From: Pegea sp. RAD2-039
Taxonomy: Eukaryota > Chordata > Thaliacea > Salpida > Salpidae
Assembly: GCA_034620365.1 (NCBI GenBank)
Contig: JAQGEQ010000204.1
Span: 496,001 to 560,000, forward strand
Direction of reading: 5' to 3'
DNA: 64,000 nucleotides
Part shown: positions 1-13,900 of the stretch, one piece after another
Layout of the letters: the number at the start of each line of letters is the position of its first letter
Position numbering within the stretch: the first letter of the stretch is position 1
The notes under the pieces: model-generated
What the model was told of the DNA's origin: nothing
Database searches by the model: none
The model's input: the letters and a program-made list of their open reading frames with translations, nothing else
Made by a program: the position numbers and the translations under genes

Positions 1-1173
1 TTTGTGGAAGACAATTGCCATCAGGAAACTTTTTTATGTAATTTATACTTCGAATTTTTCATTCTTTTTACCATTTTTACAAACTGAAGAAGTGCTTTAT
101 ATTTGAGAAAGAATTTTATGATTAATTGCAAAAGTTAACAACTTCAAAAGAATTTTGTAAGCTTGAATCTGCTATAGATGTTCACATCTATGAGTGAACT
201 TTGTATTCAAAACTTATAAAACGAAAAACATAAATCGATTCTAATAGATTACTTTTAAATATGTACCAAACATGATCAAGGATTTATCAAATTAAAAATA
301 GTTGACACGACATCCAGGATTCCTAGGAAACATCTAGACTTCCAACATACGTGACATCATGAAAACTTCATTTTCTATAAAAATATATTTATCATTTTAA
401 TTCGTATAAATAAGTTCAAAAGTTTAGAAAATTTCAGAAAAGTTTTTAAGTCTTTTAATAGATTGTCATTTAAGCATTGGTTGAAATAGTTGACTTTAGT
501 TTATTTGGTCATTAAATGTAATTATGATTTTAAAAACTTTTTTAATGTTTACTGCTAGTAGTAGGATTCTTTTAATTTTTTCGTTACCTTTAAGAAAATG
601 TTTCTATGTAAATTTATTACAATAATCATAATTATAAAACTAATGTTTTTTAATTCTAGTTCTATATATATCGAATTTTTTACTGTATTTAAAAGGTAAA
701 TTAGAATAAAATAAATCATGAAAGTCATAGTTTGCTGATGAAACAAAGTAAATTTTATTATCTATTTTTTTTTAATTTATCGAAATTTTATTAAAATAAA
801 GTATTTTTTACTATTTTTATTAGGTTCTATTTGTACTTTTTGAGAAAGCTGTTATTTTATAAAAAGTATTCTTTCTGTTTGCGGTCAATAAATAATTTAT
901 ATACTAAACTAAAAGCTAATCAATTTTACTAAGCTAAAAAGCTGATAAATTTTATAATTATTTACAAAATATGGGTTTATTTTAGTCATAAGAATAAAGA
1001 TTTAAGAAGAAAATGGTCAAAGAAAATTATTAAGAAAAGTTTTAAAATTTCTTTCTTTCATCTTTTTAAATTACTTTAAAACTTCAAATGGACTTGCTTG
1101 TAGAAAAATTAAATTGATTTTTATTGAATAAGACATATTCAGTTTGTAACTTTTTAACTTAAATTAGATTTAC
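1..1173. other. intergenic, AT-rich
   Basis: No exon, RNA gene or repeat was recognised. The stretch lies downstream of the stop codon of the minus-strand CUB/VWA gene, so its right end probably holds that gene's 3' UTR. Confidence 0.5.
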
Positions 1174-2290
1174 CTATTTTTGATTTTTAATGACTTTTTC
1201 AAGGTCCGACGATATTTCCTTAACTCTGTTTGATATGATCGTTGAGATATCTGGAGCCATAATGACCTTACTTAGAGGTTCTCTTAGAAGTGCCTGATCA
1301 AACAAGATAGTTTAAACAAAATATTCAAACTTTACAAAAATGAGCTTGTTGCTTTAGTGGTTATATATTTCAATCTTTGGTGAGAAATTGAAATTGATAA
1401 CTATATAATGAATAAAATGTGAGGAACCTCTAGTTCTGAACGTCTTGCTTCATGAGTCCCCACTACATAAGAGTGTACACCTTCAATTTGAAGTTTCACT
1501 GCTATATTTCGAAACTGTCCCACATCTGAAACTCTACATACCAATAAAGCTGTTAAATCTGTTTTAAATGACGAATTCTGATTTTCAAGTTTGCCAAAAA
1601 GTTTGGGTTTTTTATGTTCAACAGTTTGAAAAATGTTATCAAACGATCACTAACTAAATTATTATATAAGCTTAAGGTATATTTGAGTTATTTAATTTAT
1701 CGATTTATTGTTTCATGAAGACTAAATATTTTTGAATGAGAACTCTACTAACTTGCTTCTTGTTATCAAAACCATAATTCTTTTTATACAAGTTGAGTTA
1801 TCCTTGGTCGATCTTACACGAAAGCTGTAGAATAAGGCTTTTTTCACGGCTTTTCCTGTGTAGGCTTCAGTTATGTCCTCATCATGTTTTTTAAGCAGCT
1901 GAAGATCTTTCTAAAAAATAATAATTTTAAAAGATAAAATACTTGATAAAATCTTTATCAATAAAGAGATTTTTACTTACAATAAAATCCTTTTTATTGT
2001 TAAAGTATTTCAAATCAAATTCTATTTTGATTTTGGGCTGATTTCTGAATGATCTAAAAATAATTAACTGTATAAAAAACTTCCAATCTATTTGCAGTAT
2101 AGTTTTAATACTCTTACATATCTTTGATGAGTTTTGAGTACAGAATAAAGCCCAAACGTAGACTGTCAAAATTTAAAGTGCTCACAACTTGTGAAATCAA
2201 TGACAGTGTTTCATTAAATTCTGTACTGTTCTCATAACCCGATCCTTGTACAACAAACATTATATCCGTACGTCTTTGAAAACACTTAGC
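1174..2290 (-). other. VWA domain of paralog A, degenerate MIDAS
   Basis: Five exons encode a VWA fold. The first begins around KCFQRRTDIMFVVQGSGY, then LRLGFILYSKL; later exons give AYTGKAVKKALF, IMVLITRSK, SDVGQFRNIAVKLQ, IEGVHSYVVGT and ALLREPLSKVI. Intron positions match the VWA domains of the two other paralogs (for example RRSELE|ALLREP here, KRELE|TIVG in B, RRPELQ|TLIN in C). The first MIDAS motif DxSxS reads QGSGY and the later TDG/IDG reads TRS; only the middle Thr is kept. Metal-dependent ligand binding is therefore unlikely. Confidence 0.8.
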
Positions 2291-5200
2291 TTGAAAAAAG
2301 TTAATTGTTAGTTATAAATGAAAGTTTTTAAATCATATTTTTTCTCACTTGGAGTTTTATTTATTTCTTCCAAAGCTGCAAAAGAAAATATGTTTAAGAT
2401 GTTAATAAGGTTCATATATCTAATAATACATGTAGTTACCGGTGCACTTTGGAAACTGAGCATTTGCCAAAATTTCTAATGATCTATTTTTAATCTCCGT
2501 ATAGAAGTTATGATACTTTTCTGGAACAAGCTTTATAAATTCATAAAAGAGGTTTTTAAACTGCCTTTCTTCCAATATTAGAACATTTTTGTACGCTCTT
2601 TAAAAGTAAATGGCATTATAGCATGTGAAAGGTTTTGAAAATATTTGTCACAAAACCTGCAAAACTCATTAGCTGATTCTGGTCGAATAAAAGCATCTAA
2701 AGTTGAACGTAAGCTATTCTCGTCAATAGATAAGTTTGACAATTTATTGACCAAAAATCGTTTGATTCTAGATTGTCCTGAACCTGAACAAATCTGTTCT
2801 AATAACTCATAATTCATTATTAATCCAAATGAAAATTGTTCCTGAAATGATGAAAGTGATCTTAGAAGATTATAGTTTACATTTATACTTGTTGTTTACC
2901 ATTTGTGAAGAACTTAAGATGGACTGTAACAGCGCGTACAGATTAGGCTTGCTTCCTATTAGACATTCCTTAACTTTTTTTTCAGCACATTTTTTAAAAT
3001 ATTTCATATTTAAGCTGCAACACAAAGCAGAATTTATTTATATAAATGCTAGTAATAAAATAAAATCATAGTAGGGATAACATAACTTTGGGCATCTGGT
3101 ATTATCTAAACAAATGAAAGTTAACGCTTGACAAAGTCCTGGGTAGCAGTTTAAAGAATTTATTTTAGTTGAACTGTTAAATCGAACAAACTTAAAAATT
3201 TACAGCTACCAATGATTCATAGTTGGCAGTTACAAAATAATAATTAAAATAGATAAATAAAAACAGATTTTTTTACATTGGTTAAGTACGTTTTTGGTTG
3301 AGTATATTGTGTAGTTATACCTGCATTCATAATTCATTTTATATGGGAAGTTATTGAATACCAACGAAGCACAAAGCATGTAATCATCAACCACTTGTTT
3401 GATTGTACAACTGGGATAAATATTTATTTCTTTCGAATCAGTTATTATACCATCAACCACTAAAAAATTCAAGAAAAATATTTTTATCATGCTAGAAAAA
3501 TAAGTGGTAATAACAGAATGATGCTAAAAAATGTTTAAGTATTTGGAAGTTTAGTTTATCTAAAGTTTAAATCATATATTTGTTTATATTTGTGTCTGAT
3601 GATAAGAGTTGGCACAATTTTAATGATTTATTAAGTTTCATAAATTAAAATATGCTGATCGATAAAAGAATAATATTTTCATGTTTACTCTTTTTGTACA
3701 TTTCATTTACTTAATCTTGTTTTAAAACATTTTAAAAGTTTCTAGTTTTTACTTACTATCTGCAACAGTATGACTTTCCACAGATGGATAAACAGTTGTT
3801 TGTTTATTTAAACTTGGTGTTGTCGATAAATCGAAGTAAGGCTGAACTTGTTGGCATTTTCCATTTGAAGAACAGCATGTAATGTTTGAATATTTTGGCA
3901 TAAAATTATCAAAATTAAGGTTTGAAGTTTTCACATATTCACTCAAAGAAGAAAATTGTAGCTCTTCACAAGGAATATCAATACATGAACCATACTCTAC
4001 ATCCACAAAAGCTAAAGAAAATTCCTTTATTAATAACACTGTTCTTTCAAGAAAAAGAGAACTTTTTATAACTTCTTTACTAAAAACATATTGGAATTTT
4101 TGATGCTGTAGTACAGTGACTATAGTATTTTTTGTTTAAATCATAAGGTGGTCGTAATAAAAAACTTAACTAAGATGTTTAAGTTGCATACCAAATATAA
4201 AACTTGAACTTACAATTTAGGAAAAAAACTTCCATTTTTGTTTGAATACAAGAAGCTAGGGAACAATTTATAACTTGTTGCTGTTTGAGTTGAACTATAC
4301 CCTGAGATTTTAAGCCAACCACACAATCTCCTTTGATAAAAAGTATCCATCAAATAGAACTCGTATAAAATAAAAACGAGCTTACCATCAGCTGATGGAC
4401 TATCTGTCGTTATCTTTTGTGTCGTTAGGTTTTCTGTTGTCATCTTTTGCGACGTCATTTTTTGTGTTGTCATACTTTGTGTTGTTGTGTTTTCTGTTGT
4501 CATACTTTGTGTTGTTGTATTTTCTGCTGTCATACTTTGTGTTGTTGTATTTTCTGCTGTCATACTTTGTGTTGTCGTATTTTCTGCTGTCATACTTTGT
4601 GTTGTTGTATTTTCTGTTGTCATACTTTGTGTTGTCGTATGTTGTGACGCCATATTTTGTGTTGTCATCCCTTGTGACATCATTTCTTGTGTCACTATCT
4701 TCTGTGATGTCGTTGCTGATGTCGAAGTAGCTATCATCTCATTTCTTTCATGAGTCGTTTGATGACAAGTTCCGTAGCGATCACAGCAAGTCACGTGGCA
4801 TAAAGATGAAAAAGATGCTTTCCGAAAGAACAAATTTGTGACGTCATCGCTTCGAATTTCATCACAATTGTAAGAGCTTTGACACGTCGAAATCTCATCA
4901 ACACAATCCTTGTACTCCACCAGAAAATTAGCTGAAAGATTTGAAATCTTTTAGAAATTGAGCAACAGAAGAACAACAATATGAATTTTTTAGCAGAGTT
5001 ATATGATACTAATTTGAATATTTTTTTTTACTTTCGTCAATCGTCATGTTTGTTGCTACAGTAACACAGCCAGCAGATGGAGATGATAGATGGCAAGCTT
5101 TCTGAGAGTCGAAAGTATTTGAAAAGGAAGAAATCTTCATTCCTTGCAGGCAGGAGCTTATACCTATCAAAATTATTCTATTTATTAAATGTGAATTTTG

Positions 5201-8200
5201 ATTGTTGAAGAAATCAGATTATTTAAACAAACCTGGTGAAGTAGTTTGAGCTTCAGGAAGTGATGCAACTGAAAAAAGATGTAAGCTTCAAATTAATATT
5301 ACAAGGAGTGATAAAAATGAAGAACCTGGAAGACTTTTTAGTGAAATTAAATATCCCTGGTAATTGACAGAAGAATCAGAAGAGAAAAAAATTTTAATAA
5401 ACCCTTGAATCGGACCAATTTCGTAGGTTTGAGGACTGTATATAGAACCAGACTGTCTACCTATGCTTTCATATTTTCTAGTTACACTGTTAAATGTATC
5501 CATCTATGTTTAAATATATATAGTAAGTTAATCATCATATAATAAACTGAAAAGTCCTAAAAATACCTGAATATAATCACAACAGTACTCGGTTCGACCA
5601 GGATAGAGTTTTAACTCTGCGTTACTTATATTCGGCAACAAAATAGTCCAAGTACAATTGAGATTGTTATAGTAATTGATAGGCCAGCCAGGAGTAGAGA
5701 TATTTTGCCATGTCTTAGTAATTGTCGTGAGGAATCCACAAGAAGTTTCTAAAATGAACTACTTTGTTAAAAGATCTCACATAATCTAGAAGTTAAAGAA
5801 TAGTGTTTACCGTTTGATGACTTAGTTGTAGCTATATCGTGAGTTGTGTTTAAAGTAGCAGCAGTAGATGTTAGGTAATCTAAATATAAATGTTATTCAA
5901 TATACCTTTTGAAATATATTCAAGAAAAATAATTTGTGGTATAAATATGTACAACTTACACGTTGTGTAAGGCATTGTTGGGTTTCCTGACTTCTTCTCT
6001 GCAAAAATTCAAAGTCAAGTTATAAAACAATTAATTTGAAACAATTGTAGCTACCAACTGCTCTGAAAGAAGCTGAATATCCAGTTGTCGAAACCGATCC
6101 GTCTGACTTGAAGATAACTATGATCAAATTGGTATCAAAGATATTTGGTGAAAAGTATCGAGCATTGCCAGAATACTTTTCAAGCAGCTCTCTTGAACCA
6201 GTAAGGATCTTTTAAGAAACGTTTAGTTTTAAATTGTCGACTTTTAGTTGAGCTCAGACCTGGAGATGATCACAACATTCTTCTGTTCGCCCAGCAAGTT
6301 CAAACATTTCTATATCTTTCCCACTGATGGATTCAATTGTCCATTCACAAGTAATCCCATCTGGATAACCACTTGATAAATAACCAGGAGTTTTAATACT
6401 GCTGGCTGCTTCATTTAATCTAATGTATCCACCGCATTCATCTAACAAATTACAAAGCTTAATCTTTTCTAACTTCAAATTGAATCGAAAATCGTTTACT
6501 TATCGGTGTTGTGGTAACTTGTGATGTCGAGGCACCTGTTAAAAACATTTGGGTTTTATTTCCGCATATAACATTTTCTATAATAAGATGTTTAATTGCT
6601 ACTAATACTTATATATAATAAATTGTATACAGCATGCTAAGCAAACAAAGCCTTCACTGGCTCGGACACGTCCGTGGAATAAATGACGAATCCCAAAAGA
6701 TCTGTTTTAGAGGGAGCTATCTAAGGGCGAACGCAACGTCGGATGTCCCTGTCTACCTTTTAAAGATACCTGTAAGAGCGATATGAAATCTTTTAATATC
6801 AATACTAGCAAATGGGAAGATGTCGCTATGGATCGCTCCGAATAGCGCTCTCTACTTCGTAAACAACTAAAGGAGAGAGAAGAAAAACCTTTAAAGAAAA
6901 GAACCCTAAAGGTTTTTTTATTCCATTTTACTGTGTCTTACTCCTATATTTCTTCCGCATTTCACTGGGGTTTTGCTTTTCTTCTTTTTAACATCTTCAC
7001 TTTGATCTTTAACATCTCGCTGTTCTCAGCGGAAGCTGGCCCTATCACTATTACTATTATATAATTTGACTTTTAAAATTTGCAGTATGTTTAATATCTT
7101 TAATTAATATTATCTATATTTTGTAAGAAAAATTAAGACTTGTTCACTATCAGGTAAACATCAAATTTAAAATTGGTTGATTCTCGAATTTTATTAAAAT
7201 AAATATTATATGTGAAATTTACAGGAACAAATCTCATGAATTTTTCAAAATGCTTTTAATTACAACATTGGATTAACTTATCAAAAAATGAATAGAATTT
7301 AAAGTCATAAAAAACCTCAAACGATCGCTATTATGAAGTAAAAAGTATTTCTTAAACTTTATAGACGAACAATAACTAATCTCATCGCTCGAAAATTCTT
7401 TGGAGTTTTTGTAGTGTACATTCTTTACACAAATGTATATAAACAGCCTTAAGTAAAAATAAAACTAAAAATAAACTTAGAACTTCCAAATTTTTTTCTT
7501 TGTCAAGAAATAGTTTCAATTAAGTAGAATTAGCTATTTACACATTAGTAAAAATACAACCAAATCAATGCAAAAATGATAAGTATTTGTACGTCTCCTT
7601 TATAGGTTACATTAAAGTATTTATGAAATTTTAAGAGCTCTTACCTTGATAAAGCTTGTATGTTGCTATAAATCCAATATCTGTAATCGAAATATCTGAT
7701 GTAAATCTTAAAGCAAGCTTGTTGTTTGTTGATATGATTTTATCATTTCTTAAACGTCCTGAGTAATTTCCGAGTGATATACCCTCAGAAAATGCCTATC
7801 AGAAGCATAAAAAATACTTTATTAATTCATATTATTTATTTCATGATTTATAATAAATAAAATATAAATATACCTCAATTTTATCACAACACAATTCAAT
7901 CTGCCCTTCAAGGATTGTAACTTCTATTCTATTATTACTAGGAGCTATAAACTCATATAAACAGTCAGCTGAGTTTGGATATTGAGTAATAGGCCATCCA
8001 GGAGATGTGAAGTTTACGAGAGATCTACCATAATCATTGACAAAAGCTTTCATTCCACACAAACCTTAGAAACCATAATGATATTTAAGCTTTTAGTCTG
8101 TCTATTTTTTATAGTTTATCTAGTTTTATAGTAAATTAAATTTCTTTTGAACTTTATTTTAGCATTTCAAAGATTTTTATTTATTAAATAGATCTTTTAA

Positions 8201-10995
8201 AAAACATTATATCTGTTGTTGACACGATAATTTTATGTGCATCATTCTTTAACTTGTCGGAAATTAAGTATCTTCAAACTAAGAAATATTATTTGATTAG
8301 GTTTACTTGCAAACAAAAAACAATAAAACTATTTCACCTAAAAAAACTATAGAAACCAAAAAAATAAATTTTTTTCTAACCAATGTTTGTTGTAGAAACA
8401 TCTGTCAATGTAGATGAAGGTGTTGTAAAGCTTGAATTAAGTGAATCGTGAGATCCTATATCAATAAACAGTCGATTAGTAAAAGCTAATTATAATAATA
8501 GTATTAAGAAATAAAATTATAATTTATATAAATTTCAATTTTGATTTCAGATAAAATGAATAAAACTACAACAATTGTTATGATGAAAGAAGAATTGACG
8601 AACGTTTAATTGCTCTGTAAGATATTCGGTAACCACGCTCCCATCCAGAATGGTCAGATTTGAAAGTGACCGCCATCTCACCAGTACTTGAGACAAATCT
8701 CTCAACCTTTTGAATTTTCCCTGACACAGTACCAATACTTGAATTTTTAGATGAATCCATTTGAAACACCTAAAATTATCAGCTAATAACAAAGTAATTA
8801 GATAAATATTTGCTACCTGTAGCATATCACAACAACTTTCACTTTCTCCCTCGAGTACAATTACTTCAAGATCCATTCCTGTCGGTGCATGAATGTTCCA
8901 GGTACATTTAAGGTTATTAGCATAGTTGTCTGGCCAACCAGGAGTTGTAAGGAAGTTAACAGCAGAGTCGTTCACCACCACCGATGACCCACAAAATGCT
9001 AAAATATAAATTTTGAATATGAAATATATATTAAAAATAAAAGCTAACTTTTTACGGTTCCATATGAAGCTAGGAATCCTTTTGAGGTTACAGATAGATC
9101 AGAAACAAAAGTAAGTTCGATTTTTCCGATCTTCGACACAAATTTTGTGTCTTGCAAGACACCCTCCATCTTGTAACTATCAAAGTTTGTATCATTGTCA
9201 AAAACACGAACCTGAAGAAAGATAGTTAAAAAACACAAAGTTATTGTTTGAAGCTTGAAATAAAACTAATCTAATTTTGATTTGTTTATTTTTTGTTTAA
9301 AAGTTTTAGCAAAAATCAAACAGTATCAGCTTACAGTGACATGATCACAACACCTTTCTGTTTCTCCTTCTGAAAACCAAAACACAACTTGTTCCCCTGA
9401 CGGTGCTTGAAAGATCCAGGTGCAGTTGACGCTGCTTGGATAATTATTAGGCCAACCAGGCGATGAAATCTGCTGAACAGCCTCAGAAGCATTTAATCGA
9501 TGTAAACACTCGTCCAAAACTGCAATATTTTGTAATTTCGACTTTTTGTAAAGTAATTACCAAAATTTACTTAATCTTAAGAAAAAATAAATGTTTTTAT
9601 AAATTTTATGAACAATATGATACATACTAGGTGAGGTATTTGGTGTGGTTTCAAGAGTAGATACTTGTGTTGTCAGCTGTATATCTAGCAAGATCAAACA
9701 AAATCTTAAATCATATTTTAAAAGTAATTTATTTCTCTTAAAAATCTTATTTTTCTTGCTCCAACTTAAGCTATTTTCTTAAATTGGTCTGATGACAAAA
9801 TCGTATAACGATTTCAAGCAAACTTTCATATTTTTAAGTAAAACCTGAATTAAGTCGAAAATATCCGCTAAAGCCGCGGTCTTCTATTGAGCTATCAGAT
9901 TTAAAGGATATTGTTAAAGTCCCAGAAGTTGATCGAAACCTCTTCTCATCCAATCCTATTGATCCCTTTACAGTATCAAGCTTTTCACCAAATATATCTT
10001 CCTTATCATAAATCTGTAGAATATAAATATGAAACTGTATTCTAAAAGACACAAAACAATAAACCGAACTTAAAGTAAATTAAAACTAAAAATAAATTAA
10101 TTTTCAGATATAATAAGCAAAGAAGAGTTGACAGAATCACCTCAACATGATCACAGCAAAGTTCCGAAGCTCCTTCTTGTACAACAAACTCGATTTGATT
10201 TGAAGCAGGCGCAGTGACTCTCCAAACACATCTTGCATTGTTTGGATAATCACTGATGCCAAATCCTGGAGTTTTCCACTCCAATGGTGAATTGGAAGCT
10301 TGCAAATTTATTTCAAATGTACAATTGTCTAAAGAACAAAAAATAATTTAAAATGTGTCAACAATCAGCAGACCCAATCAGGCTTATGTCACTTGTTTGT
10401 GTCTGAACTAATTTTTTACACGAGATAAAATGTAAAAAATGTCAAGTGCTTTTCACCTAAACTTGGACCTGAGACTGATCCTTCTATTTCATTCTCTAAA
10501 AATAACAAAACTATATTTAATAATAAAAACTAAAATTTGTCAAAATCTTATTATTTAAAAAATGTTTTAAAATTTTCTTCTGATTCTTAAAATCAAAACA
10601 AGTTATATTATATCAACAAAAAATATTATACAGAATCATCAAAAGAATAAGAAGCAAATTACAAACACATGAGGAAGTTTCGTTTGATTTCAAATAACAC
10701 TGATAGCAATCTTTCAATTTACAGAAACATTAAACTTTATTAGGTATACATCAACAAATTAAAATTTATTTACAAATAATTACAACACTTGCAGAAATTC
10801 CTTCATTTGCCTTATTATACAAATACTGAATATCTTTTAAAAGTGCTGTATATGCATAATATGATAATTTACGATTGCTGATAAAACTTACATCTATAAA
10901 AAATATGCTTCATAAAAACTCTGCTTACCTCTTACTGCATTCAATGCTGTGCAATGCAAAACAAACAATATCCAATATTGTAGATATTCTTTCAT
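1174..10995 (-). CDS. secreted CUB(x6)-mucin/Ly6-like-VWA protein (paralog A)
   Basis: Multi-exon gene. The start at 10995 opens a signal peptide (MKEYLQYWILFVLHCTALNA) followed by a GTAAGC donor. Six CUB domains follow at about 10.33-9.84, 9.52-9.05, 9.00-8.61, 8.07-7.65, 6.44-6.05 and 5.75-5.32 kb. All carry CCD (for example LCCDHVE, RCCDHV, YCCDYIQ) and a second half ending in F.SD...GF. Thr/Ser-rich linkers separate them. Next come Cys-rich, Ly6-like exons (5.16-5.03, 4.93-4.38 and 4.01-3.76 kb, with HVTCCDRYGTCH and ITCCSSNGKC), a Thr/Gln repeat, helical Cys-containing exons (3.46-2.44 kb) and a VWA domain over five exons (2.29-1.17 kb) ending at TAG 1174-1176. There is no membrane segment after the VWA. 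The VWA metal site is degenerate (VQGSGY in place of DxSxS). The reading frame slips by one base in an A-run near 2586-2590. One gene is inferred from colinearity, open splice phases and the lack of an internal stop or second signal peptide. Probable role: extracellular adhesion or recognition; ligand unknown. Confidence 0.82.
4440..4660 (-). repeat. 10-residue Thr/Gln mucin-like tandem repeat in paralog A
   Basis: A 30-bp unit encoding TTTQSMTAEN (with E/K and T/A variants) is repeated about eight times inside one exon. It follows the Ly6-like motif HVTCCDRYGTCH. On the plus strand it gives cysteine/valine-rich open frames, which are artefacts of the repeat. It is expected to be an O-glycosylated spacer between the CUB array and the VWA domain. 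Confidence 0.9.
6636..6890 (+). pseudogene. non-LTR retrotransposon reverse-transcriptase C-terminal fragment
   Basis: Lies in the intron between CUB4 and CUB5 of paralog A, on the opposite strand. Translation shows the conserved tail of LINE endonuclease/RT proteins: LHWLGHVRGINDESQKICF, then after a frame change PCLPFKDTCKSDMKSFNI and SKWEDVAMDRSE, a stop, and RSLLRKQLKEREEK. One frame shift and one stop make it a dead fragment. The family resembles the RTE-like or CR1-like group by the LGHV...D...FKD...W...DR pattern; the clade is uncertain. Confidence 0.75.
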
Positions 10996-13900
10996 TATTG
11001 ACAATCAATATTTTTTAAATGAAATTTTAAGTTAAATGATACTGTTCTAGTTATAAAGATATAAAAATTACTTTACATAGAAAAAAACATAGAGAATTAA
11101 TATGAGCTTGCAGCCTAAGGCGATAGCGTGTAGATATCAGCATACTTCAAATCAACTTTTTATAGTCTAAAATAATACGTTTAAATGACATGTGATTGAC
11201 AAACACTAATTGCTTCCTAAAGTTCATAAAAATATTAACGATGATTGGTCTAACTGCAAGCATCTTTTTAACCTTGGTCAGTATATAAACTTAAATTAAA
11301 ATCTAACATAGGAAAAGACAAATCTTATATGACTTATGTAAAGAAAAATTATTTGTAAAATCAAGTTGATTGAAATAAGTATTATATTGATAAAAAAGTT
11401 CAGATCTTTCATAGAAAATAAGTTTCTGCAAAAAAAAAATTGGAAATAAAAAACTATAAGCAGCTCATGCATGCAGCTTATATAATAATTTAACTTAAGA
11501 ATAGATAAACAGATAAACTTCGAGACTGACTTACTATCTTAGGAGATTGTTTAATTTCTAACAATCATTTTCTTATTCTTACTGGGATAGATAAATTTAA
11601 ACTTTTTTTGGATAAAAATATCTGAAGTTAATTTTTGACAGTAACATCTCTTATGTCCATCATCTGCTACATTTACTTTTTATACGGAGATTATATATTT
11701 CTGAGTTAGTAAAATTAATTAGCATTTTAATAATCGTGTAAGTTCATTTATTAGCTTTAAAAATTGTGGCTAGTTATAATAAAAGTTTTGCAAGTTCTTG
11801 GAAGAAAGATTTTTAAAGTAATTGAAGCTCTCATCATTTTAACAAAGTTATATAAAAATATTTTACTTAAGTTGTGGGTCAAATAAATTATAAAAGTTAA
11901 TAAAAATAAGTAACGGTTATAATAAGGAAGATTTTTTTACTTGCTGATTAATTTATCGTTATTAGGCATAAATGATATCTATGAATTCGTGATTAGCCAC
12001 AAATTTATAACAAATATAATTTTTAAATTAGTTTAAAGTCTAGACTTTGGAGCTGTTCGAATAACGTTTGAGTTAAAACTAGCTGGCATAAGTACGAAAT
12101 GTTTGCACAGCAACAAGTGTACATAATAAGTTATGTACAGTGTCACGCAGCTTTAATCGGATTATAAAATTTGCAAGTTGTTTAAGAGTTTTCAAAAAAC
12201 ATATTTATAAAAATGTTTTTAAATCTCTGTACACAGTTTTTTAGTAATAAATCATTTAATTAAGCTTATGCCTAATGCAAACCTATATAGTGTATGTAAT
12301 TTCAATTTTCATTCGTAAATGGCTTGTAAACATGAAATGAAGATCACTTTTTAGTTTTTCCAGCTTATAACATTAAAAAGTATGTTTATTACCTTTAATA
12401 AAAAGCTCTGCTAAAATATCTTGAAAACTTGAAGATTCAACATGCTAATATATTAGCACTTCAACATTTCAGATCTTGATTTTGTTTAAAATCAGTGTCA
12501 CAAACATTTCAATTTTAATTCTAAGACTACAATCAATTTCAGAATATTCTAATGAATTATTTCAAAAAGTAACTTCTACAATGAATAAGCCAGTTAAACT
12601 TCATTTTTTCATTCAAATAGTTTTTAAAAATGCTGTACTTAAACTTTTAATTTATCTATTTATTAAAAGCAATTTAATATGCATGATAGATATCATTGAA
12701 TAATCTAGAAAGGTAACTAATGATGACAGAAAATATTTATTTTTTCATTTTCTCTAATAAAAAATCTTGCATTATTTTCTGATTTCAATATAGATAAATT
12801 ACAAAAATAAAACTATGTTTATCTCGAAATTAGAAAATCTAATAAAAGGTATTTGAACTCTAGTTGTCAAATGACGATTTGAAATGATAAGATAAAAAAT
12901 ATTTCATCAAAATGTGATTACAGGCGACTTAGAGCTAAATTATCATTAAAAATAATTTTAGCGATGAGATATTTCATATAGATTAAGTTAAAAATATCAT
13001 TTATTATCGAAGTAAATATGTATGGAAAGAAAAGAAAGTAACTGTTTGGATGACTTGTTTATATATAGACTTGTTTCTTTATATTTAATCTTTTTGGTTT
13101 TAAATATCAGATCATCAATCAAGAAATAGCATACTGTTGAATTTCTTTACGTAACTTTACTTTGAAGAAAAGAAATATAATTACTTTTATACATAACTAT
13201 TCTGAAGAAATAAGGATGATCAATTTTTCAGACAGATGACTCTTTGTACTTATTATGCAGCTGATAAACTGATATAAGAAGATTTAGTTTTTGAACAAAG
13301 TAAGTGCAAGAAATACTTCAGTCTAATCCTGCCGTATTATATATAGAATATAAAACTAAGATATTTTATAGGTTTATAAGGAGACTCTTATAAGTCATTT
13401 CTACATTAAATGTACCAATTGATGCATAGAAAAATTTGTGTTGATTGTCAACAGTCGTAATGACTTCAAAAAAGTATTTTAAATATTTTAATAGTTTTGG
13501 CTCATCAAAAATCAAAATAAAGCAACCTTTGTTTAACTCTTACACTATTTAAGTTTGTTACTAAAACCCTTAGGGTAGGTTGACAGCAAATTGTATTTAT
13601 TAGTTCTTGCATGACACAACGGTGTTATACTGCAAATTATGGTTGAAATGATTTCATAAAGCTTAAGTTATCTGAAGATTGTCCTTCTATATTTCAAAAC
13701 CTTTTAAGCTACTTACGTTGAAGGATGCTGAAAACCTTAAACAGTTTTAAGATAAAGAAGATATCGTATTGATGAGCAGTGTTGATAATTGAATATTCAG
13801 TTTTAGGTTAGATTATAAAACTAATACAGTAATAAAATAACCCAAAATAAATAATTATCCGATTATAACATTTTGAAATTCGACTAATAATATCATTCAT

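Noticed and set aside
2547-2590. An ultra-short intron of about 26-34 nt in paralog A
   Set aside because: A GT...AG can be drawn but no pair gives both correct phase and a believable length; a single missing A in a homopolymer explains the frame change more simply.
4395-4753. Plus-strand Cys/Val/Leu-rich frames over the Thr repeat of paralog A
   Set aside because: Shadows of the 30-bp repeat encoding TTTQSMTAEN on the minus strand.
12476-12703. Plus-strand open frame of 75 codons
   Set aside because: AT-rich, no family resemblance, no splice context or signal peptide; expected by chance in such sequence.
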